From NCBI RefSeq assembly GCF_030380815.1, contig NZ_JAUDUY010000011.1, positions 1-64,000 of the forward strand: 64,000 bases of DNA, in the 5' to 3' direction. Origin of the DNA: Robiginitalea aurantiaca (GTDB lineage: Bacteria > Bacteroidota > Bacteroidia > Flavobacteriales > Flavobacteriaceae). How positions within the stretch are numbered: the stretch's first letter is position 1; each line of letters begins with the position of its first letter. Shown here piece by piece: positions 36,920 to 45,854 of this stretch. The notes below the pieces were generated by a model. The model searched no databases, was not told the origin of the DNA, and saw only the letters and a program-made list of their open reading frames with translations. A program made the position numbers and the translations under genes.

Positions 36920-37666
36920 TTATTGGGGCAGGGCCATACTACAGGACCATTTAAAATCTTCTACAGGATAAGAAGAAGCAGCCTTGAGGTTATAGTGCCA
37001 CCACTCCGTCCGAACAGACCAAAAGCCATAGTGCTCCATGGTCTCCTTTAACAATTTCCTATTGGCGAGTACCCGGGTTGGAAGCTCGGTAGCGTCGTGA
37101 TAGGCCGGCTTTCCAAAGAAATCAAAGTCCGTACCCATATCAAGGGGTTCACCCTCCAGGGTTTCGAGGGTGATATCTACCGCCCCGCCTTTGTTGTGGA
37201 TCGATCCTTTTACAGGATTCGCTACATATTGAGGGTTCGGGACGATTTTCCACATGAGGTATTGTACCGAATTGGGCCGGTAACAATCAAAAAACCGAAT
37301 CCGGACCCCTTTCTTCATAAATGCTGCATTCGCCTCGATCAGGGCCCGGGCCGTGATCGCGCGGGTGTAACACTTCGGGCAGTCATACACCCTGGTGTTC
37401 ATGAAATTATTTTCAGTGGCATACCGGAGGTCAAATGAAAAATCACTGCTGTAATCCGAAAGGCGTACAAATGCCGTGTCGGGAAGCGAAGCCAATGAAG
37501 GAAGGGTTTTCCCGGATTCCGAAGTGGTTGTGGGCAAGACCTGAATCTCAGTCTCTTCAAGTCCTGAATCTACAACCCTTTCCGACAGATCCCTACAGGA
37601 ACTCAGGCTCAGCAGAACACACAACAGGAACAGACCGATTTTTGACAACTCAAACTGATTTAGCAA
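36920..37666 (-). CDS. D-alanyl-D-alanine dipeptidase-like lipoprotein (M15D, VanX type)
   Basis: A 248-residue zinc peptidase with a lipoprotein signal (CVLLSLSSC, Cys24). The VanX zinc-binding and catalytic residues are present: SIHNKGGAVD (His157, Asp164) and EWWH (Glu221, His224), with RFFDCYRP. It should split D-Ala-D-Ala in the periplasm for peptide recycling; its location argues against a vancomycin-resistance role, which is cytoplasmic. No in-frame ATG exists; TTG at 37666 or at 37648 (18 bases later) must be used. It converges with the methyltransferase gene and is divergent from the GH130-like gene. Confidence 0.82.
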   Translation of the reverse strand: MLNQFELSKIGLFLLCVLLSLSSCRDLSERVVDSGLEETEIQVLPTTTSESGKTLPSLASLPDTAFVRLSDYSSDFSFDLRYATENNFMNTRVYDCPKCYTRAITARALIEANAAFMKKGVRIRFFDCYRPNSVQYLMWKIVPNPQYVANPVKGSIHNKGGAVDITLETLEGEPLDMGTDFDFFGKPAYHDATELPTRVLANRKLLKETMEHYGFWSVRTEWWHYNLKAASSYPVEDFKWSCSMALPQ

Positions 37667-37725
37667 CGCCAGCGAATTTACGCATTTTCCATTTTTCGAA
37701 TTATTTACAGCAATAGTGCATTCAG

Positions 37726-38838
37726 ATGAAAAGAACCTATATTTACCTTATGCGCAACATTTTTCTACTCCTGTTATTTACAGTTCCTTCGATGCTCTGG
37801 TCGCAATCACCCTGGCTTATCGGTTTCGAAAAACCCGCCAAAAATCCAATCCTCCAGGCAGATTCTTCCTATCAATTTTTCTGTCCGGTTCGCAAAGATT
37901 TAGTCGCCTGGCAAAAGGCAGATGTTTTTAACCCGGGTGCAGTGGTTCGAAACGATACTGTTTTTCTTTTTTTCAGGGCGGAGGACAATCCTGTTGCCAA
38001 ATTGGGGGAACGCACCTCCAGGATCGGAATGGCCTGGAGTACAGATGGATTGAATTTCCACCGCTATCCGGACCCGGTACTCTATCCGGATGCGGACGCG
38101 CAACTGAAATGGGAGTATCCCGGAGGCGTTGAAGACCCAAGGGTTACCGAGCTTGAGGACGGTTCTTACCTTATGCTCTACACGGGTTGGAATCAGAAGA
38201 CGGCCCGCTTATGCAGTGCCATCTCCAAGGATCTCATCCACTGGGTAAAACAGGGACCGGTCTTTGAAGTTGCTCACAATGGAAAGTATTTGAATACCTG
38301 GAGCAAATCAGGCTCCGTGGTCACGGAAGTCCGGGAGGGCCGGCTGGTCGCAAAAAAAATTAACGGGGCTTATCAGATGTATTGGGGCGAATTATTCGTA
38401 AACCTTGCTACCTCTGCCGATGGCAATGACTGGATGCCCATTCAGGATTCAAAAGGAGAACTCCTCAAAGTATTTACCCCTACCCTTAACGATTTTGACA
38501 GCCACCTGGTAGAACCCGGACCCCCGGCAATTTATACAGATGATGGGATCCTATTGATCTACAACGGCAAGAATCTCAGTGGGCCTGGCTCCGGGCAGGG
38601 TACTCCGGAAGGGACTTACTGTGGCGGGCAGGTACTTTTTGACAAGGAGCACCCTGAAAAGTTTTTAAAACGTCTTGAAACTCCTTTTATCTGCCCAAGT
38701 CTGCCCCATGAAGTGAGTGGACAATACAAGGCCGGAACGACCTTTGCCGAAGGCTTGGTATACTTTAAAAACAATTGGTTCCTCTACTACGGAACAGCTG
38801 ATTCCATGGTTGGTGTGGCTGTTCGGTCCGGGGAGTAA
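37726..38838 (+). CDS. Exported GH130-like glycosidase/phosphorylase
   Basis: A 370-residue protein with a signal peptide (NIFLLLLFTVPSMLWSQ). The five-bladed propeller family GH130 is indicated by FNPGAVVRNDTVFLFFRAED, MAWSTDGLNF, GGVEDPRVTELEDGSYLMLYTG (with the conserved Glu-Asp-Pro-Arg) and GTTFAEGLVYF-NNWFLYYGTAD at the end. GH130 enzymes act on beta-mannosides, mostly by phosphorolysis in the cytoplasm; exported members are more likely hydrolases. No mannan locus is around, so the substrate is open. Transcribed alone on the plus strand between minus-strand genes. Confidence 0.82.
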   Translation: MKRTYIYLMRNIFLLLLFTVPSMLWSQSPWLIGFEKPAKNPILQADSSYQFFCPVRKDLVAWQKADVFNPGAVVRNDTVFLFFRAEDNPVAKLGERTSRIGMAWSTDGLNFHRYPDPVLYPDADAQLKWEYPGGVEDPRVTELEDGSYLMLYTGWNQKTARLCSAISKDLIHWVKQGPVFEVAHNGKYLNTWSKSGSVVTEVREGRLVAKKINGAYQMYWGELFVNLATSADGNDWMPIQDSKGELLKVFTPTLNDFDSHLVEPGPPAIYTDDGILLIYNGKNLSGPGSGQGTPEGTYCGGQVLFDKEHPEKFLKRLETPFICPSLPHEVSGQYKAGTTFAEGLVYFKNNWFLYYGTADSMVGVAVRSGE

Positions 38839-38860
38839 TTATATCCGAGCAAAAAGAATA

Positions 38861-39697
38861 CTATTTCTGAAGCGATTTTAGATAATCCAGACTTAGAGGG
38901 ATTTGCATCATAGATTTCGGACTTTCGTCTTCGATAAAAACATAGGGAATCCCCAGCTGGGAGGCTTTGCGCATGAGTCCCGCTATATCGATCTGACCCC
39001 GACCCAGAACTACGTTCGTCCTCACATCCGAATGGCCGCTAAAATCCCCGACTACACCTTCAGCCATGTCTTTCATATGCATCAGGATAAAACGATCCGG
39101 GTATTGCTCCAGGAGGGCTAAAGGGTCCTGCCCTCCATGACGCACCCAATAAACATCCAACTGAAATTCAAAATCAGACGCTTCTGAGATCATGTAGTCT
39201 AAAAGCGTGCCCGTTTTATAGGGCCTTAATTCGTATCCGTGAGGGTGGTAAAATACCTGAATTCCATCATCGTCAGCGAGTTTCCCTGCCCGGTTGAACA
39301 CTTCCAGGGCGTGACGAACTTCTCTAATTGTAAAATCATTTTCGCGATGTGGGATCCATGCACACCCGATATATTTGGCACCATAAGCCTTAGCGATATG
39401 AATCGCTTCTTCCGGGTTGTCCCGAAACATCTCATATGGGAGCAAAAGGCTGACTACTTCCAGTTCATACTTCCGAAGCAAACTCAGGAAGTCCCCGAGT
39501 GGCAGGCCATAGGTCTCCCCTCCTTCCACTGTGGTAATCCCCCATTTCTGAATCTGAGAGAGGGTCCCTTCCACATCGTTTTTAAACGCATTGCGGAGAC
39601 TGTAGAACTGCAGCCCGATTTCCTGTGCGTAAAGGGCTGGCATCCCCATAAACCCGGTCAGCAGGGAAAAGAGGACCAAAAAAATCCGCTTCCGCAT
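38861..39697 (-). CDS. Exported sugar phosphate isomerase/epimerase-like TIM barrel
   Basis: A 278-residue protein with a cleavable signal peptide (LVLFSLLTGFMGMPALYAQ), so it is periplasmic and cannot act on sugar phosphates in the cytoplasm. The xylose isomerase-like TIM-barrel family is shown by IGLQFYSLR, TTVEGGETYG, FYHPHGYE, FQLDVYWVRHGG, LMHMKDM and VFIEDES, which supply the usual Glu/Asp/His metal ligands. It follows the GMC subunit genes by 4 bases and probably handles their oxidised product, for example as a 3-keto-glycoside lyase or epimerase (inference). Confidence 0.82.
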   Translation of the reverse strand: MRKRIFLVLFSLLTGFMGMPALYAQEIGLQFYSLRNAFKNDVEGTLSQIQKWGITTVEGGETYGLPLGDFLSLLRKYELEVVSLLLPYEMFRDNPEEAIHIAKAYGAKYIGCAWIPHRENDFTIREVRHALEVFNRAGKLADDDGIQVFYHPHGYELRPYKTGTLLDYMISEASDFEFQLDVYWVRHGGQDPLALLEQYPDRFILMHMKDMAEGVVGDFSGHSDVRTNVVLGRGQIDIAGLMRKASQLGIPYVFIEDESPKSMMQIPLSLDYLKSLQK

Positions 39698-39701
39698 TAT
39701 G

Positions 39702-40418
39702 TCAGGTCAGCAAATTACCTTCGTCATCCCACAGGGCTATCACACCTCTCCGGCTTTGGTCCACGCATTTTTCCAACCACTCAGGTTCATACGCCAGGCC
39801 GTGTTTATCCAATACCTCCTGAGGCACACCATCCCATATGTTAGGACTGTTTCCCTTGTACCCCAGATCAGCGATTCCCACCTTTGAAGTGTAATACCCA
39901 CTAACCGTAAGATTGCGCATAAGATTGAAAAACTGTATTTCCAGTGGATGTTCGTCCATCGGTACAATTGGATCGTAATAGGCGATTTCATCCATCAGTA
40001 CTTTTTGTTGTTCTTCCGAAGCACTTTTGAACTCGGCACCGAACGCTGTATTGCTCTTATGATCCAGCCACATAAGACCTCCCCTGAGGGTTGGTTGAAA
40101 AGCAGGATAGTCCTTCGCCATAAATTCAATAAATTCAGGAACCCCAGCCTCCAGTGGCCCGCCGAACTCCTCATTAGGAGGAAGGATGAGCTCGCAAAGG
40201 ACTTGTATTGTCTCGAGTTCATGGGGGTTTAAAAACGTTTCCGAATGCAATTCCTTAAGTGTTTCCAGTTCTTCCGGAAGCCTCCCGTACTCAAAACCTA
40301 TTTGGGGTGTCAGCTGGTCTGCAGCCTCTGCGGCTTCGCGGGTTGTGCACCCGTGGACCGCCAAACCTCCTGCAACACTACCGAGTAGAATGTTTTTTAA
40401 GCTAGATCTTCTATCCAT
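39702..40418 (-). CDS. Gluconate 2-dehydrogenase subunit 3 family protein
   Basis: From the ATG at 40418 the protein has 238 residues. It begins DRRSSLKNILLGSVAGGLAVHGC, a twin-arginine-like signal with a lipobox Cys, and then the subunit-3 fold (ELILPPNEEFGGPLEAGVPEF, LDHKSNTAFG). This small subunit is needed for export and assembly of membrane-associated GMC dehydrogenases. It follows the large subunit gene by 2 bases. A longer frame to 40499 lies inside the large-subunit gene and is not used. Confidence 0.88.
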   Translation of the reverse strand: MDRRSSLKNILLGSVAGGLAVHGCTTREAAEAADQLTPQIGFEYGRLPEELETLKELHSETFLNPHELETIQVLCELILPPNEEFGGPLEAGVPEFIEFMAKDYPAFQPTLRGGLMWLDHKSNTAFGAEFKSASEEQQKVLMDEIAYYDPIVPMDEHPLEIQFFNLMRNLTVSGYYTSKVGIADLGYKGNSPNIWDGVPQEVLDKHGLAYEPEWLEKCVDQSRRGVIALWDDEGNLLT

Positions 40419-40420
40419 CT

Positions 40421-42139
40421 TCAGATGTTTTGTTGTTTGAGTTGATCGATGATGTATTCTGAAGCCCTCCAGGAGAGCGCGAGAATTGTCCAGGTGCAAT
40501 TCTTATCGGCCTGGGATACGAAGGGCCCTGCGTCGGTGATAAAAACATTGTCAGAATCGTGCAACTGCTGGAAGCGGTTGGTTACTGAAGTTGCCGGGTC
40601 GTCTCCCATTCGGGTAGTACCGACCTCGTGGATAATACGTCCCGGGGTTTCCAGGCCGTAATCCCGTTCTGCAGGAGGGGTATCGCCCAGGGGTTCGCCC
40701 CCCATATGATGAATGATTTCCTCAAAGGTAGTCTGCATGTGACGCGCTTGTTTGCGTTCATAATCCGACCAGTTGTAATTAAAACGAAGCACCGGGATTC
40801 CGAATTCATCCACCGTGGTCGGGTCTATTTCGCAATAGTTGTCCTTTCGGGCAATCGCCTCGCCGCGACCGCCAAAACCAATAACAGATCCGTAATATTT
40901 TTTAACATCCTTTCTGAGCTGTTCGCCGTAGCCCCCGGTAGTCAATCCAAAAAACTTATTGAATTCGTTGGGGTTAAACCCAAATCCGTAATTCGGCATT
41001 CCGATTCCTCCCCAAACCTCGATATGATATCCCCTTGGGAAGTCGAGATTTTTATTGTCCATCCACCAGGGCGAGTATACGTGCATTCCGCCAACCCCAT
41101 CCTCGTTATACTGTTCCCGGTTCATAAGTGCCGGGATAAATGCTGCCCGGCTGCTGCCCGTGGAATCATGCAGGTATTTACCTACCAGATCACTGCTGTT
41201 CCCCAGGCCATTTGGGTGCTGAGCGCTTTTGGAATTCAACAAAATCCGGGCAGAACTGCAGGCAGAAGCCGCGAGGATCACTACCTTCCCGCGGAGCTGA
41301 TACTCCTTTCGATCCTCCCGGTTAATATAGGAGACCCCCGTCGCCTTACCTTCCTTATCGGTTGTGACCTCCCGCACCATGGAATTCACAAAGAGATCCA
41401 CCTGCCCGCGGCTTTTTTGCGCCGGGAAAATCAAACAGGTGCCTGCGGAAAAATCAGCGTAGACCTGACAGGCCCTCGAACATTGCCCGCAATAAAAGCA
41501 CACGCCCCGCTCATTGTTAATTTTTTTGGTCAGCATCGAAAGACGGGCGGGAATTACCGGAACTCCCGCTTTCCTGGCTCCTTTTATATAATACAGCTCG
41601 TGGAGACGTGGTTTTGGCGCGGGAAGAAAAAATCCGTCGGGCTCATTGGGAAGCCCCTCTTTGCTGCCGAAAACCCCGATGAGTTTGTCGACCTTGTCGT
41701 AATAGGGCTTTACATCTTCGTAACCGATAGGCCAGTTATCGCCCAACCCATCGACATCCTTGTGTTTAAAATCCCGTGGACCAAACCGCAAGGAGATCCG
41801 ACCCCAGTGGTTTGTCCGGCCTCCCAGCATCTGAGAGCGAAACCAGTCGAACCGGGTACCGTTTTTCTGTGTATAAGGTTGTCCCTTGATCTCCCAACCT
41901 CCATATGCCGCGTCGAAATCCCCAAACGGACGAACCGTTGCAGCGCCCCTTCGCGGGGATTCATACGGCCATTTTAACTGGGTCTGGTGTTCGGGCAGGG
42001 CCGGATGGAAAAAGGGGCCGGCTTCCACAACCGCTACTTTCAGGCCGGCATCCGCAAGTACTTTTGTAGCCATCCCCCCTCCTGCCCCGGATCCGACAAT
42101 TATCGCATCGTATACGGTTGGTTGTTCTTTAATTTGCAT
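40421..42139 (-). CDS. GMC oxidoreductase (FAD-dependent sugar dehydrogenase large subunit)
   Basis: A 572-residue flavoprotein. The FAD dinucleotide motif IIVGSGAGGG is at residues 13-22 and EVGTTRMGDDPATSV plus a C-terminal catalytic-type region (FVSQADKNCTWTILALSWRASEYI) match the gluconate/glucoside dehydrogenase branch of the family. A four-Cys segment CFYCGQCSRACQV near 215-227 suggests an Fe-S cluster, as in FAD-dependent glucose/glycoside 3-dehydrogenases. No cytochrome c domain is visible. It is the first gene of a three-gene operon with the small subunit and the periplasmic epimerase. Confidence 0.88.
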   Translation of the reverse strand: MQIKEQPTVYDAIIVGSGAGGGMATKVLADAGLKVAVVEAGPFFHPALPEHQTQLKWPYESPRRGAATVRPFGDFDAAYGGWEIKGQPYTQKNGTRFDWFRSQMLGGRTNHWGRISLRFGPRDFKHKDVDGLGDNWPIGYEDVKPYYDKVDKLIGVFGSKEGLPNEPDGFFLPAPKPRLHELYYIKGARKAGVPVIPARLSMLTKKINNERGVCFYCGQCSRACQVYADFSAGTCLIFPAQKSRGQVDLFVNSMVREVTTDKEGKATGVSYINREDRKEYQLRGKVVILAASACSSARILLNSKSAQHPNGLGNSSDLVGKYLHDSTGSSRAAFIPALMNREQYNEDGVGGMHVYSPWWMDNKNLDFPRGYHIEVWGGIGMPNYGFGFNPNEFNKFFGLTTGGYGEQLRKDVKKYYGSVIGFGGRGEAIARKDNYCEIDPTTVDEFGIPVLRFNYNWSDYERKQARHMQTTFEEIIHHMGGEPLGDTPPAERDYGLETPGRIIHEVGTTRMGDDPATSVTNRFQQLHDSDNVFITDAGPFVSQADKNCTWTILALSWRASEYIIDQLKQQNI

Positions 42140-42254
42140 GTAGAAATATCTATAACCCTAAATATACGAGTGCTGTTGGAAATCTCAGCGGCTCAGGGTG
42201 TGAAATTTGCCCAGACATAACTTCTGCAATCGCAAGGATGTCCTGTGTAGAAAA

Positions 42255-44369
42255 TCAGGGGAAGATCAGGGACGGGCCGGAACGAATTTGATTCAGGGCC
42301 TCGTGCACCTCTGAAACCGGCAGTCGACATGTGTGATCCTGGCAGACAAAGATGCGCGTTTCACCCGTGTCGAACCGACCTTCAAAAAGCGGAAGCTCTG
42401 ATTCGGTTTGCGTTGCCACAAGCAGGACATCCGGCAGAAATTCCAGTGCCATTTGCGCCCGTTTTTCCACGGCCTGAGGTCCGGCGATTGCCACTTCATA
42501 GTAGGGTTGCTGATCCCGCAGCAATAGACGACCCCAGCCGGCATAGTTTTCCGGCATCTGTGAAAACCGGTCCTTGAGGGCATGTACCATCTCCTTACTT
42601 TGTTCGAGGTATTCAGGGGTGTAGTAAAAGTGGCCTAATTCATATAAAAGGCTTGCAACCTCCGTGTTTGGAGAAGGCATCACCCCATCGTCCGTTTTAA
42701 TGATCTGAGCAACCAAATCGGATTCTTCCCGAAACCGGTAAAAAGGGGAATCCGCATCGGGGAAGCGCTTTTGGATTTCTTGCAGCAGACCTGTGGCATC
42801 CTGGAGATACCCGGACTCACCGGTCACCTGATAGAGTCTGAAAGCGGCTTTTGCCAGATAGGCGTAGTCCTCGAGAAAACCCAGAGATCTGGAATCTCCA
42901 GGTTTGTAGCTATGCCCCAGGTTACCTTCGGTATAGCTGTGCTCTTTTAGAAACGTATAGAGAGTCTGTGCTTCCAGGAGGTATTCACCTTCACCAAAGG
43001 CGTCATACGCATCGGTCAGCCCGGTGATAAGCAGGGCGTTCCATGAGGTGATGATCTTATCGTCAATACCCGGGAAAACGCGTTTTCCCCTTTGCGTCAT
43101 CAGCAGATCCCGCCATTTCTGTTTTAGCGCATCGAGCTCCTGAAGTTTTAGGTTCTGAGATCTCGCAAAATCCCTGTCCGATGCCTTCCTGAAAGGGATG
43201 TAGTATCCCGACTCCCATTCCATTTCCGCATCAATGGCGTAATACTGGCTGAAAAGTGGGTAATCACCGCCTAAAGCTTGCTGTAATTCAGCCCTTTCCC
43301 ATCGATAAAACTTTCCTTCCTCTCCTTCACTATCTGCATCGAGGGCAGAATAAAACCCGCCATCGGGACCTTTCATGTCCCGCTTCAGAAAGGACACGAT
43401 GGCTTCTGCGACCTTTTTATACTCCGGATCCGAAAAAAGCTGAAACGCTTTGCTGTAGACGCCCAGCAGTTGCGCGTTATCATAGAGCATCTTTTCAAAA
43501 TGAGGCACATGCCAGCTCGGGTCTGTGCTGTACCTGAAAAAGCCTCCGCCAACCTGGTCAAATACACCTCCAAAAGCCATGCGATCCAGGGTTGTTTTAA
43601 GGTGGTCACGGGATTTCTGGTCACCTGTGAGATGGGAATAATTCAGTAAAAAAGTAAGGTTGGGGGGGAGCATAAATTTCTGGACCCCTGCATTTCCTCC
43701 CCATTGGATGTCCCATTTGGATTGCCATCGGAGCACTGCCTCATCTATAGAGATCTCTTCTGATCCCGAGGTCTCTTCAGGTTCCGGGATTAAATTTACC
43801 TCAGCTATTCCCTGGGCAACGCGATCGGCGTATTCTGAAAGTTTAGCCGGATTTTTTTTATACTGTTTGTACACTTCGCTAAGCACCTGCATCCAGCGTT
43901 CCCGGGTGTGATAAGTACCCCCGTAAACAGGCTTTCCATTTGGCAAAACAATGACATTGAGGGGCCAGCCGCCGGAGCCTGTCATCAGCTGTACAGCAGT
44001 CATATAGACCTGGTCCACATCCGGACGCTCCTCCCGGTCTACCTTGATGCTGATAAAGTTTTCGTTCATAAAAGAAGCCACAGAATCATTTTCAAAGGTC
44101 TCCTCCTCCATGACGTGGCACCAGTGACAAGAGGAATACCCAATGCTCACCAGGACCAACTTTCCCTCGGATTCGGCTTGTTCAAAGATGGAGTCATCCC
44201 ACGGTTTCCAGTGTACGGGGTTTGAGGCGTGCTGCTGCAGGTAAGGACTGGTCTCTGCCCCCAGCATATTGCCGGCTGAAGTTCTTTTCTCTGCCTGCTC
44301 ACATGAGCCCAATAAACCTGTAAGGAGGGCAGTAAAGGTCAAAGAAAACAAGTGGCGAATCACAGTCAT
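42255..44369 (-). CDS. DUF255 thioredoxin-fold lipoprotein (YyaL/SSP411-like)
   Basis: A 704-residue protein with a lipoprotein signal (LLGSC, Cys23). The N-terminal DUF255 thioredoxin-like domain has [14 protein letters not shown] (Cys81, Cys84) and [14 protein letters not shown]. The remaining ~500 residues form a six-hairpin (alpha/alpha) barrel, with [20 protein letters not shown] and [14 protein letters not shown]. The family is widespread with no settled function; a redox or glycosidase-like role has been suggested. Unlike many relatives this one is exported and lipid-anchored. A TAnnTTTG element precedes it. Confidence 0.85.
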   Translation of the reverse strand: MTVIRHLFSLTFTALLTGLLGSCEQAEKRTSAGNMLGAETSPYLQQHASNPVHWKPWDDSIFEQAESEGKLVLVSIGYSSCHWCHVMEEETFENDSVASFMNENFISIKVDREERPDVDQVYMTAVQLMTGSGGWPLNVIVLPNGKPVYGGTYHTRERWMQVLSEVYKQYKKNPAKLSEYADRVAQGIAEVNLIPEPEETSGSEEISIDEAVLRWQSKWDIQWGGNAGVQKFMLPPNLTFLLNYSHLTGDQKSRDHLKTTLDRMAFGGVFDQVGGGFFRYSTDPSWHVPHFEKMLYDNAQLLGVYSKAFQLFSDPEYKKVAEAIVSFLKRDMKGPDGGFYSALDADSEGEEGKFYRWERAELQQALGGDYPLFSQYYAIDAEMEWESGYYIPFRKASDRDFARSQNLKLQELDALKQKWRDLLMTQRGKRVFPGIDDKIITSWNALLITGLTDAYDAFGEGEYLLEAQTLYTFLKEHSYTEGNLGHSYKPGDSRSLGFLEDYAYLAKAAFRLYQVTGESGYLQDATGLLQEIQKRFPDADSPFYRFREESDLVAQIIKTDDGVMPSPNTEVASLLYELGHFYYTPEYLEQSKEMVHALKDRFSQMPENYAGWGRLLLRDQQPYYEVAIAGPQAVEKRAQMALEFLPDVLLVATQTESELPLFEGRFDTGETRIFVCQDHTCRLPVSEVHEALNQIRSGPSLIFP

Positions 44370-44391
44370 ACCTATGGCATTCAGATTTGTT

Positions 44392-44399
44392 CAAAAGTA
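44392..44399 (-). promoter_or_regulatory. Candidate -7 element for the DUF255 gene
   Basis: TACTTTTG on the minus strand matches TAnnTTTG, 22 bases before the ATG at 44369. A -33 TTG at proper spacing is not seen. Confidence 0.4.
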
Positions 44400-44583
44400 C
44401 AAATAGTGTAGTGATTTTGGCGTCGTGATCCTCCCCCTCCTCCATTTTCCAATTCCGCTCCTGGGAGTAAAACCGCTATTTGGGTGGATGCGTGGCGATA
44501 ACCCGATTTTGCGCCTGAATTTTGATTGTCAAAAAAGACATGCTGGAAATCCGGAAATGGAATCAACGACTGCCTTGGGGCGT

Positions 44584-45303
44584 TTATTCTTTCGAATAGT
44601 TTAAAAACCATTCGTACAAGCCTTCTTCCAGATACGCCTTTTCCCAGGCGTTGTGCCCCACTCCTTCATAGGCAGTGAGCCTGACATCATAGCCCATTTC
44701 CTCTAGTTTTCGGGTCATTTGCTCAGACTCGGAAAAAAGTATTACAGGGTCTTCTTTGCCGTGAAAAACCCATATGGGCATGGATTTATTGATCCAATGG
44801 GCATAAGGAACCGGAGTCATGCCACAAACTACGGCCATGGCTGCAAAGGTATCGGGAAACTGGGCTGCTATTTCCCAACATGCGTTTCCACCCCTGCTCA
44901 GACCTGTCAGATATAAACGTTTCGGATCTATCCGGTACTCCCTCGTGATCTGCTCGAGCAAAGCCATGACCGCCCGTACATTCCACCATTGTTTCTTATG
45001 CGGATTCTGAGGGGCCAGGATCAAAAAAGGGAAGTCCTTTCCCTCCGTCAGGAGCTTCGGAGGTCCATTTTCCCGGATCAACTCCAAATCTCCCCCGGAC
45101 TCACCCCCTCCGTGCAGAAAAAGTAATAAAGGGAACCTTTTTGAAGATGATTCCTGATATTCCGGAGGGAAATACAGGTAGTATTCCAGAGATTCCGAAA
45201 CCGAAACCTCCTTTTTCCCGGACTCAAGGCGTGATTGGGCGGAACAGCTGCACAGTGTGCAAATAACGAAGGCAACAGAAAAAAGACGTATTAATCCAGG
45301 CAT
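44584..45303 (-). CDS. Alpha/beta-hydrolase lipoprotein (esterase/PHB-depolymerase-like)
   Basis: A 239-residue protein with a lipoprotein signal (VICTLCSCS). The alpha/beta-hydrolase fold shows the oxyanion-region FLHGGGESG, the nucleophile Ser136 in GLSRGG, the Asp in GKEDPVI and the catalytic His in GVGHNAW. Substrates may be acetyl or feruloyl esters on polysaccharides, as for similar exported hydrolases in Bacteroidota, but this is not certain. A TATCTTTG element 37 bases upstream (45348-45341, minus strand) may be its promoter. Confidence 0.8.
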   Translation of the reverse strand: MPGLIRLFSVAFVICTLCSCSAQSRLESGKKEVSVSESLEYYLYFPPEYQESSSKRFPLLLFLHGGGESGGDLELIRENGPPKLLTEGKDFPFLILAPQNPHKKQWWNVRAVMALLEQITREYRIDPKRLYLTGLSRGGNACWEIAAQFPDTFAAMAVVCGMTPVPYAHWINKSMPIWVFHGKEDPVILFSESEQMTRKLEEMGYDVRLTAYEGVGHNAWEKAYLEEGLYEWFLNYSKE

Positions 45304-45340
45304 TAAGCATATTTATGATTATAGGGTATTCCCATGAACT

Positions 45341-45348
45341 CAAAGATA
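45341..45348 (-). promoter_or_regulatory. Candidate -7 element for the esterase gene
   Basis: TATCTTTG on the minus strand matches TAnnTTTG, 37 bases upstream of the ATG at 45303. No clear -33 TTG at proper spacing. Confidence 0.35.
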
Positions 45349-45488
45349 TTTAATCCCCATAGAATACACTGACCGGATGTCCTTCAAGTGAAAATATTTT
45401 ATTTAGGTGAACGGAATCTGAAGGATCTTTAAATCCCTTCACATTTTATTAACACAGGTTGCGCGTTGAAAACTGTAATTTCGCTCCT

Positions 45489-45788
45489 ATGCGTAAAGAT
45501 GCGTGGCGACTTATTACCGCTATTTGCCTTCTCCTCCTGTTTATGGGATCCAAAGGAATGGAATTACATTCCCTTTCCCATAGTCCGGATGGTGACCAGG
45601 TGAGTTGTGAATGGTGTGAACATGCCCTGGTCATCCATAATACGCCGTTTGAACCTGCAGAGGTGATCTCGCTGAATGTAGCATCTTTCATAAGCTTCCA
45701 CGATCAAATCGTTTCCTCCCACCCCATCCCCTCGGAAGGTGCAAAAACCTGGGAACCTTTATTTGGCCGACCTCCTCCCGTTATCTGA
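45489..45788 (+). CDS. Small exported His/Cys protein preceding a TonB receptor
   Basis: The ATG at 45489 gives 99 residues; a TTG 30 bases earlier is less likely. A hydrophobic N-terminus (LITAICLLLLFMG) is followed by a short exported part with HSLSH, then CEWCEHAL and further His residues, a plausible metal-binding pattern. No named family was recognised. It precedes the TonB receptor by 66 bases and probably belongs to its operon, so a role in sensing or handling a metal such as zinc or copper is likely (inference). Confidence 0.6.
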   Translation: MRKDAWRLITAICLLLLFMGSKGMELHSLSHSPDGDQVSCEWCEHALVIHNTPFEPAEVISLNVASFISFHDQIVSSHPIPSEGAKTWEPLFGRPPPVI

Positions 45789-45854
45789 TTCCTGCCAACA
45801 CAAGATCCTCTTTCTCCGGCCATACCCGGAGCCTATTACCCTAGTTTAACACAT

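Noticed and set aside
40419-40499. Longer N-terminus for the gluconate dehydrogenase subunit 3 protein
   Set aside because: The extension lies inside the upstream GMC gene and would hide the Tat-like lipoprotein signal.
44381-44611. 76-codon minus-strand ORF between the DUF255 and esterase genes
   Set aside because: Low-complexity translation, overlaps the esterase 3' end and the DUF255 promoter element.
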